Shown here piece after piece: positions 59,066-64,000 of a stretch of DNA of 64,000 bases; within the stretch, counting starts at the first letter, position 1, and every line of letters starts with the position of its first letter. Below the pieces are notes generated by a model. That model worked only from the letters and a program-made list of their open reading frames with translations, ran no database searches and was not told the DNA's origin. The DNA comes from Pollutimonas subterranea (lineage in GTDB: Bacteria > Pseudomonadota > Gammaproteobacteria > Burkholderiales > Burkholderiaceae_B): positions 434,001 through 498,000 of the forward strand of contig NZ_PDNW01000001.1 of assembly GCF_002849655.1 (NCBI RefSeq). The letters are read 5' to 3'. The position numbers and the translations under genes were made by a program.

Positions 59066-59830
59066 TCACATCGCGATGTCGCAGCGCACTTGCGCACGTG
59101 CCAGCAGATCCGGAAACGGATCGGGCGGCACCTCGTCGGTAAAAAGCCGGTCAATCTGGCCAAGATGGGCGACGCGCACCATGGCAAGGCGATTGAATTT
59201 GCTGGCATCGGCCGCCAGCCAGACTTCGCGCGCGTGCGAAATGATAGCCTGGGACACCTTCACTTCGCGATAGTCGAAGTCGCGCAAGGAGCCATCCGCC
59301 TCGATGCCCGATATGCCGATCAGCGCAATATCGACCTTGAACTGATGGATGAAATCCACAGTGGCTTCGCCGACGATGCCGTGATCGCGCGGCCGCACTA
59401 CGCCGCCCGCCACGATGACCTCGCTATTCTGGTTGAGACTCAGGATGGCCGCTACATTAATGTTGTTCGTGATGACGCGCAAACCGGTGTGCTGCATCAG
59501 CGCCTTGGCGATCGCCTCGGTCGTGGTGCCGATATTGATCAACAGGGAACAGTCGTTCGGCACGGCCTGGGCGACGGCTAGTGCAATACGGCGCTTGCCT
59601 TCCGCATGCAGGTTCTCGCGCTGATGGTGCGCAATATTCTCGATGGTGGAATCGGGCACTCGCACGCCACCATGAAAGCGAGCCAGGAGGCCGGCTTCGG
59701 AAAGCCGCTGCACATCGCGGCGCACGGTCTGGACGGTCACGCCCAAATGGCCGGCCAACTCGTCGACCGTACTGGAATGATGCTTCTGCACGTGTTGCAA
59801 GAGCTTGAGCTGGCGCGGGTTTGGATTCAT
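59066..59830 (-). CDS. glpR: DeoR-family repressor, GlpR type
   Basis: The 254-residue protein has a DeoR helix-turn-helix (HHSSTVDELAGHLGVTVQTVRRDVQRLSEAGLLARFHGG) and a sugar-phosphate-isomerase-like effector domain (LLINIGTTTEAIAKAL, VIVAGGVVRPRDHGIVG). GlpR senses glycerol 3-phosphate and represses glp genes. Its place between glpK and the ABC operon supports the name. ATG 59830 has no strong ribosome site. Confidence 0.92.
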   Translation of the reverse strand: MNPNPRQLKLLQHVQKHHSSTVDELAGHLGVTVQTVRRDVQRLSEAGLLARFHGGVRVPDSTIENIAHHQRENLHAEGKRRIALAVAQAVPNDCSLLINIGTTTEAIAKALMQHTGLRVITNNINVAAILSLNQNSEVIVAGGVVRPRDHGIVGEATVDFIHQFKVDIALIGISGIEADGSLRDFDYREVKVSQAIISHAREVWLAADASKFNRLAMVRVAHLGQIDRLFTDEVPPDPFPDLLARAQVRCDIAM

Positions 59831-59965
59831 GATTTAAATCGATGACAAAACAAAAAGACTGTACATCGAAAGAAAACGAATCGACCCTAGGGTTTTCATC
59901 TAGGGAAAATAGTCGGTAAACGAACAATAATGCGCAGAATAGAACAAGTACAGCGAGACAAGACC
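59831..59965. promoter_or_regulatory. Divergent glpR / glpS promoter region
   Basis: The 135-bp gap is AT-richer than its flanks. It contains TCGAAAGAAAACGAATCG near 59867, two copies of AAACGAA (about 59873 and 59917), and two copies of CTAGGG (about 59888 and 59901). DeoR-family regulators bind short repeats of this kind, so GlpR operators are likely here, but no consensus was tested. Confidence 0.4.
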
Positions 59966-61042
59966 ATGCAGTTGGCGCTAGACGGCATCAGCAAGAAGGT
60001 GGGAAGCGAAACTTGGCTTTATGACATGAGCCTGCGTCCGCAGGCGGGCGCCGTGACGGTATTGCTGGGCGCCACCCTTGCCGGCAAGACCAGCCTCATG
60101 CGGATCATGGCCGGGCTCGACGCGCCCAGCGCGGGCAGGGTTCTGGTCGACGATAGCGATGTCACGGGCAAGTCGGTGCGCCATCGCAATGTTGCCATGG
60201 TCTATCAGCAGTTCATCAACTATCCCTCGTTTACGGTCCGGCAGAACATTGCGTCGCCGCTGAAATTGCGTGGCGAGAAAAATATTCCGGCGCAGGTGCA
60301 GGCCCTGGCCGACAAGCTGCACATCGGCATGTTCCTCGATCGCCTTCCGGCCGAGCTGTCGGGCGGCCAGCAGCAGCGGGTGGCGCTGGCGCGCGCCCTG
60401 GCAAAGAATGCTCCGCTCATGTTGCTGGACGAGCCGCTGGTCAATCTTGATTACAAGTTGCGCGAAGAATTGCGCGATGAGCTCGGGCTATTGTTCGAGT
60501 CAGGCGGCTCGACCATCGTCTATGCCACGACAGAACCGGGGGAAGCCTTGCTGCTGGGCGGCTATACCGCGGTGCTCGACCGCGGCGAGTTGCTGCAGTA
60601 TGGCCCGGCCACCGACGTGTTCAATTTCCCAGCCTCGGTTCGGGTTGCCCGCGCCTTCAGCGATCCGCCCATGAACTTCATCAAGGCGTCGCGTTCCGGC
60701 ACAGGCGTACAGCTGCCTTCCGGCGACACGCTCGCGATGGCCCTGCCCGATAGCGCGATCGCAGGCGGAGCCGATGTCACCGTAGGCCTGCGCGCCAGTA
60801 CCTTGCGCCTGCAGCCACGCGATGGCGACCTTGCCTTGCACGGCATCGTCCAGCTGGCTGAAATCTCGGGGTCCGACACCTTCGTGCACCTGACGTCGGA
60901 CATCGGCGACCTGGTGGCACAGGTGACCGGCGTTCATCACTTCGATATTGCCGCGCCGCTGGCGCTGTACTTTGACCCGGCCATGGCCTTCGTTTTCGAT
61001 ACCTCCGGCAAGCTGGTGTATGCGCCGCAAAGGAAACATTGA
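59966..61042 (+). CDS. glpS: Glycerol ABC importer ATPase GlpS
   Basis: The 358-residue ATPase has Walker A GATLAGKT (35-42), the canonical signature LSGGQQQ (131-137), and Walker B LMLLDE (151-156). At the switch position the usual His is Thr189 (VYATTEPGEA, not VYVTHDQ.EA). The C-terminal regulatory domain is of the MalK/UgpC type. It pairs with GlpT, the second ATPase, which has the opposite set of motif changes. The frame is open from 59930, but ATG 59966 gives the conserved start MQLALDGISK. It is the first gene of the glpSTPQ operon. Confidence 0.9.
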   Translation: MQLALDGISKKVGSETWLYDMSLRPQAGAVTVLLGATLAGKTSLMRIMAGLDAPSAGRVLVDDSDVTGKSVRHRNVAMVYQQFINYPSFTVRQNIASPLKLRGEKNIPAQVQALADKLHIGMFLDRLPAELSGGQQQRVALARALAKNAPLMLLDEPLVNLDYKLREELRDELGLLFESGGSTIVYATTEPGEALLLGGYTAVLDRGELLQYGPATDVFNFPASVRVARAFSDPPMNFIKASRSGTGVQLPSGDTLAMALPDSAIAGGADVTVGLRASTLRLQPRDGDLALHGIVQLAEISGSDTFVHLTSDIGDLVAQVTGVHHFDIAAPLALYFDPAMAFVFDTSGKLVYAPQRKH

Positions 61043-61043
61043 T

Positions 61044-62120
61044 ATGGCTCGCATCGATCTGGACCTGTCTCATTCCTATGTGGCCCATCCCCAGAGCGAT
61101 GAGGACTACGCCTTGCTGCCCATGACGATGACATTCCGTGACGGCGGCGCGTATGCGTTGCTTGGGCCGTCGGGTTGCGGCAAGACGACCATGCTTAATA
61201 TTATTTCGGGCCTGCTCGAGCCCTCGCACGGAACGGTCCACTTCGATGGCATCGACAAGACCGGCGCCACGCCGCAAGCGCGCAATATCGCCCAGGTATT
61301 CCAGTTTCCCGTGGTGTACGACACGATGACGGTAGGGGAAAACCTTGCGTTTCCACTGCGCAATCGCAATATGCCGGCGGCGCAGATCAAAGCCCGCGTC
61401 GGCCAGATTGCCGAGATGCTGGAATTGAATCATCAGCTGGACCAGCGGGCGGCAGGGCTTTCCGCCGATGCCAAGCAGAAGATATCCCTGGGGCGGGGCC
61501 TGGTCAGGTCCGACGTATCGGCGGTCTTGTTCGACGAACCGCTTACCGTGATCGATCCCCAGCTGAAATGGCAACTGCGACGCAAGCTCAAGCAGATTCA
61601 CCATGAATTAAAGCTCACGCTTATCTATGTCACCCATGATCAGGTCGAGGCGTTGACCTTTGCCGAACAGATCATGGTCATGTCGCGCGGCAAGGTAGTG
61701 CAGGTGGGTACGCCCGAAGACCTGTTCGAGCGTCCCGCCCATACCTTTGTGGGCCATTTCATCGGCTCGCCGGGCATGAATATCCTGCCCATTGAATCGG
61801 CCGATGGCGTGATCAGGCTGGAAGGCCAGTCGGTGCCCGTGCCGGCTGGCATCGCCTCGGCCCGCGGCCACATCAAATTGGGCATACGCCCCGAATATAC
61901 GGAACTGGCCGAGCCGGGCAAGCCCGGCGTCTTTTCGGCCGTTGTCGAGAAAGTGCAGAACGTCGGCACGTACCAGCTGCTGACAGCGCGGGTGGGCTCC
62001 CATCTTGTGCGCGCACGCTTGGGCCTGGAGCATGACCTTCCCGAACCAGGCGCTACGGCGGGTCTTGCGCTCCTGGGCAGGCACTCCTGTTTTTATCGGG
62101 ACGAGGAGCTTATCGCATGA
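61044..62120 (+). CDS. glpT: Glycerol ABC importer ATPase GlpT
   Basis: The 358-residue ATPase partner has Walker A GPSGCGKT (41-48), Walker B VLFDE (161-165) and switch His198 (VTHDQ), but the signature is degraded to LSADAKQ (139-145). Combined with GlpS, one composite site would be consensus (GlpT Walker and His with GlpS LSGGQ) and the other doubly non-consensus (GlpS Thr189 with GlpT LSADAKQ). AAGGAAAC precedes ATG 61044, one base after the glpS stop. This gene is named after the rhizobial glycerol transporter, not the glycerol-3-phosphate antiporter GlpT. Confidence 0.9.
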   Translation: MARIDLDLSHSYVAHPQSDEDYALLPMTMTFRDGGAYALLGPSGCGKTTMLNIISGLLEPSHGTVHFDGIDKTGATPQARNIAQVFQFPVVYDTMTVGENLAFPLRNRNMPAAQIKARVGQIAEMLELNHQLDQRAAGLSADAKQKISLGRGLVRSDVSAVLFDEPLTVIDPQLKWQLRRKLKQIHHELKLTLIYVTHDQVEALTFAEQIMVMSRGKVVQVGTPEDLFERPAHTFVGHFIGSPGMNILPIESADGVIRLEGQSVPVPAGIASARGHIKLGIRPEYTELAEPGKPGVFSAVVEKVQNVGTYQLLTARVGSHLVRARLGLEHDLPEPGATAGLALLGRHSCFYRDEELIA

Positions 62121-63010
62121 GTGTATCGACCAAGCCCGTCAACCAGAGAGCCTGGTGGCTGATATTGCCGGTCGTCGTGTGCGTGGCGTTCTCCGCCATA
62201 TTGCCGCTCATGACGGTTGTGAACTATTCGGTGCAGGATGTCATATCGCCGACGCGCGCGGTATTTGTCGGCACCGAGTGGTTTACCGCGGTCATGCGCG
62301 ACCAGGATCTGCATGGCGCACTGCTGCGGCAATTGGTGTTCTCGTTTTCCGTGCTGGCTATCGAGATACCATTGGGCATCATGCTGGCGCTGGCCATGCC
62401 GTCCACCGGGTGGAAGTCATCCGCCGTGCTGGTGCTGATCGCCTTGTCCCTGCTTATTCCGTGGAATGTCGTCGGCACGATCTGGCAGATATTCGGACGC
62501 CCGGATATTGGCCTGATGGGCCATGCCTTGCGATCGATGGGAATTGAGTTCAGCTACGCCAGCAACCCAACTCATGCCTGGCTGACCGTGCTGCTGATGG
62601 ATGTATGGCATTGGACACCGCTGGTCGCCTTGCTTGCGTTTGCGGGTTTGCGTTCCATTCCCGACGCCTATTACCAGGCAGCGAGCATCGACGGCGCCAG
62701 CAAGTTTTCAATATTCCGCTACATACAGCTGCCCAAGATGCGTGGCGTACTGATGATTGCGGTGCTGCTCAGGTTCATGGATAGCTTCATGATCTATACC
62801 GAGCCCTTTGTGCTGACCGGCGGCGGCCCCGGCGACGCCACGACTTTCCTTAGCCAGTACCTGACCCAGAAGGCAGTCGGGCAATTCGACGTGGGCCCGG
62901 CGGCCGCGTTCTCGCTCATCTATTTCTTGATCATCCTGTTGCTGTGCTTCATTCTGTACAGTTGGATGCTGCGCGTGGGAACCCAGGATAAGGAGCCCGG
63001 CCATGACTAA
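62117..63010 (+). CDS. glpP: Glycerol ABC importer permease GlpP
   Basis: The 297-residue membrane protein has six helices and the permease coupling motif with EAA-like sequence near PDAYYQAASIDGASKFSIFRYIQLP, which docks on an ATPase. The first helix is LILPVVVCVAFSAILPLMTVVNY. ATG 62117 overlaps the glpT stop by 4 bp. It pairs with GlpQ in the importer. Confidence 0.9.
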   Translation: MSVSTKPVNQRAWWLILPVVVCVAFSAILPLMTVVNYSVQDVISPTRAVFVGTEWFTAVMRDQDLHGALLRQLVFSFSVLAIEIPLGIMLALAMPSTGWKSSAVLVLIALSLLIPWNVVGTIWQIFGRPDIGLMGHALRSMGIEFSYASNPTHAWLTVLLMDVWHWTPLVALLAFAGLRSIPDAYYQAASIDGASKFSIFRYIQLPKMRGVLMIAVLLRFMDSFMIYTEPFVLTGGGPGDATTFLSQYLTQKAVGQFDVGPAAAFSLIYFLIILLLCFILYSWMLRVGTQDKEPGHD

Positions 63011-63818
63011 CAGCAAGCGCTTCCGCAAGCGCAGCATTTTCCTGGTTTTGTACCTGATATTCGCCATGTTGCCCATCTACTGGATGATCAACATGAGCTT
63101 CAAGACCAATCAGGGCATCCTGTCCAGCTTTGCGCTGTGGCCCACTACCTTCACGTGGGACAACTACAAGACCATTTTCACCGACCGGTCCTGGTATAGC
63201 GGCTATATCAACAGCCTGATTTACGTGGTGCTCAATACCGTCATCTCCGTTAGCGTGGCGCTGCCGGCCGCTTATGCGTTTTCCCGCTATCGGTTCCTGG
63301 GCGACAAGCATGTGTTCTTCTGGCTGCTTACCAACCGCATGACGCCGCCGGCGGTATTTCTTCTGCCCTTTTTCCAGCTGTATTCGACCTTGGGGCTGAT
63401 GGATACGTATTGGGCGGTGGCCCTGGCGCATCTGGTGTTCAACGTGCCGCTGGCGGTATGGATACTGGAAGGCTTCATGAGCGGGATCCCGCGTGAAATC
63501 GACGAAACGGCCTATATCGACGGCTATAGTTTTCCCCGGTTTTTCCTGACCATCTTCCTGCCGCTGATCAAGGCGGGTGTCGGCGTCGCCGCCTTCTTCT
63601 GCTTCATGTTCAGTTGGGTTGAATTGCTGCTGGCCCGTACGCTGACCAGTGTGCATGCCAAGCCCATTGTCGCCACCATGACCCGGACGGTTTCCGCCTC
63701 GGGTATGGATTGGGCGACGCTCGCTGCGGCGGGAACCCTCACCATCATTCCGGGCGCCATCGTGATCTGGTTCGTCCGGCACTACATTGCAAAGGGTTTT
63801 GCAATGGGACGCGTGTAA
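63003..63818 (+). CDS. glpQ: Glycerol ABC importer permease GlpQ
   Basis: The 271-residue membrane protein has six helices; the coupling motif is PREIDETAYIDGYSFPRFFLTIFLPL. It starts LVLYLIFAMLPIYWMINMSFKTNQGI, a typical MalG-like permease. It overlaps glpP by 8 bp. The name refers to the transporter permease, not to the glycerophosphodiesterase also called GlpQ. Confidence 0.9.
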   Translation: MTNSKRFRKRSIFLVLYLIFAMLPIYWMINMSFKTNQGILSSFALWPTTFTWDNYKTIFTDRSWYSGYINSLIYVVLNTVISVSVALPAAYAFSRYRFLGDKHVFFWLLTNRMTPPAVFLLPFFQLYSTLGLMDTYWAVALAHLVFNVPLAVWILEGFMSGIPREIDETAYIDGYSFPRFFLTIFLPLIKAGVGVAAFFCFMFSWVELLLARTLTSVHAKPIVATMTRTVSASGMDWATLAAAGTLTIIPGAIVIWFVRHYIAKGFAMGRV

Positions 63819-63828
63819 AGGAGCCGGC

Positions 63829-64000
63829 ATGCTGGACTGGATGGTTTGGACTCTGCCCACGGCCGTGTTCTTCATTTGCATAGTGCTGATGCTGGTGGGC
63901 ATGACGCTGTGGGAAATCAAGCGTCCCACCACCGTGCGCAAAGGCTTTCTGCCCATGGCCACTACGCGTGGCGACCGCCTCTTCATGGGGCTGCTCATTG
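63829..64000 (+). CDS. glpU: DUF2160-type small membrane protein, GlpU-like (cut by window end)
   Basis: Fifty-seven codons from ATG 63829, after AAGGAGCCGGC, encode a first helix WTLPTAVFFICIVLMLVGMTLWEI followed by RPTTVRKGFLPMATTRGDRLFMGLL. This matches the small membrane protein commonly present after glpQ in glycerol ABC operons. The 3' end and the substrate-binding protein gene (glpV expected) are outside the window. Confidence 0.8.
   Translation, partial: MLDWMVWTLPTAVFFICIVLMLVGMTLWEIKRPTTVRKGFLPMATTRGDRLFMGLLI

Noticed and set aside
62949-63998. 349-codon minus-strand frame over glpQ and glpU
   Set aside because: It is a shadow frame; the plus-strand permease genes explain the region.
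1-64000. CRISPR arrays, insertion sequences, rRNA or a replication origin
   Set aside because: No regularly spaced repeats, no transposase genes with terminal repeats, no rRNA sequence and no DnaA-box cluster were seen on reading.

Overview
The window is GC-rich chromosomal DNA with tightly packed genes. Its gene set (caa3-type oxidase with a subunit I-III fusion, NorR/YtfE/quinol NO reductase, GlpST-PQ glycerol ABC importer, YeiE/YeiH, SirB2, and DUF3606 and BON stress proteins) suggests an aerobic or denitrifying betaproteobacterium of the Burkholderiales, most likely Alcaligenaceae. That placement is an inference from gene content and protein style; no phylogeny was run.

Layout. 1-590: decayed edge with a possible TetR C-terminus and a frameshifted alpha/beta-hydrolase remnant. 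785-3444: two small acidic disordered proteins and a Cache-PAS-GGDEF diguanylate cyclase. 3468-8870: cytochrome oxidase cluster, with two c-type cytochrome genes divergent from coxB, a fused coxN and a small membrane protein. 8899-11576: TerC protein, cytochrome b561 and a glycine-rich BON protein. 11902-32689: a large extracytoplasmic block with a metalloprotease autotransporter, a lipoprotein sulfatase, a membrane-anchored formylglycine-generating enzyme (FGE), a second lipoprotein sulfatase, a short prepilin peptidase, divergent gspC and the run gspG-H-I-J-K-L-M-N-D-E-F. 32690-39170: tRNA-Thr(CGT) and tRNA-Asn(GTT), both with clear terminators, among gene scraps (an Ntn-hydrolase-like fragment, an integrase arm domain, a short HD protein), two AI-2E-family permeases and small stress or zinc-ribbon proteins. 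39321-47681: DMT permease, patatin, YeiE/YeiH, SirB2, an SbmA-like ABC protein, an MBL-fold hydrolase and a tautomerase. 47685-52451: nitric-oxide module (norR, three GT-N7-AC sites, a sigma-54 promoter, ytfE, norB). 52648-57489: SulP transporter, DsbB with a DUF5993-like partner, a lipoate-ligase-like protein, a TM2 protein and a methyltransferase. 57533-64000: glycerol kinase, GlpR and the start of a glycerol ABC importer operon, cut by the window end.

The most interesting unit is the sulfatase/FGE/type II secretion block. Both sulfatases keep the CxPxR formylglycine motif, are lipoproteins and end in a dockerin-like calcium-loop module. One has Asp at +2 after the lipid-modified Cys, as in pullulanase, the classical lipoprotein substrate of type II secretion. 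The co-encoded FGE has an N-terminal membrane or signal segment, so it probably works outside the cytoplasm. A reasonable hypothesis is that the sulfatases are held at the inner membrane, matured there by the exported FGE, and moved to the cell surface by the adjacent T2SS. The autotransporter protease upstream would add a second surface hydrolase. A second notable point is the GlpS/GlpT pair, where all the non-consensus ATPase motifs fall in one of the two composite nucleotide sites.
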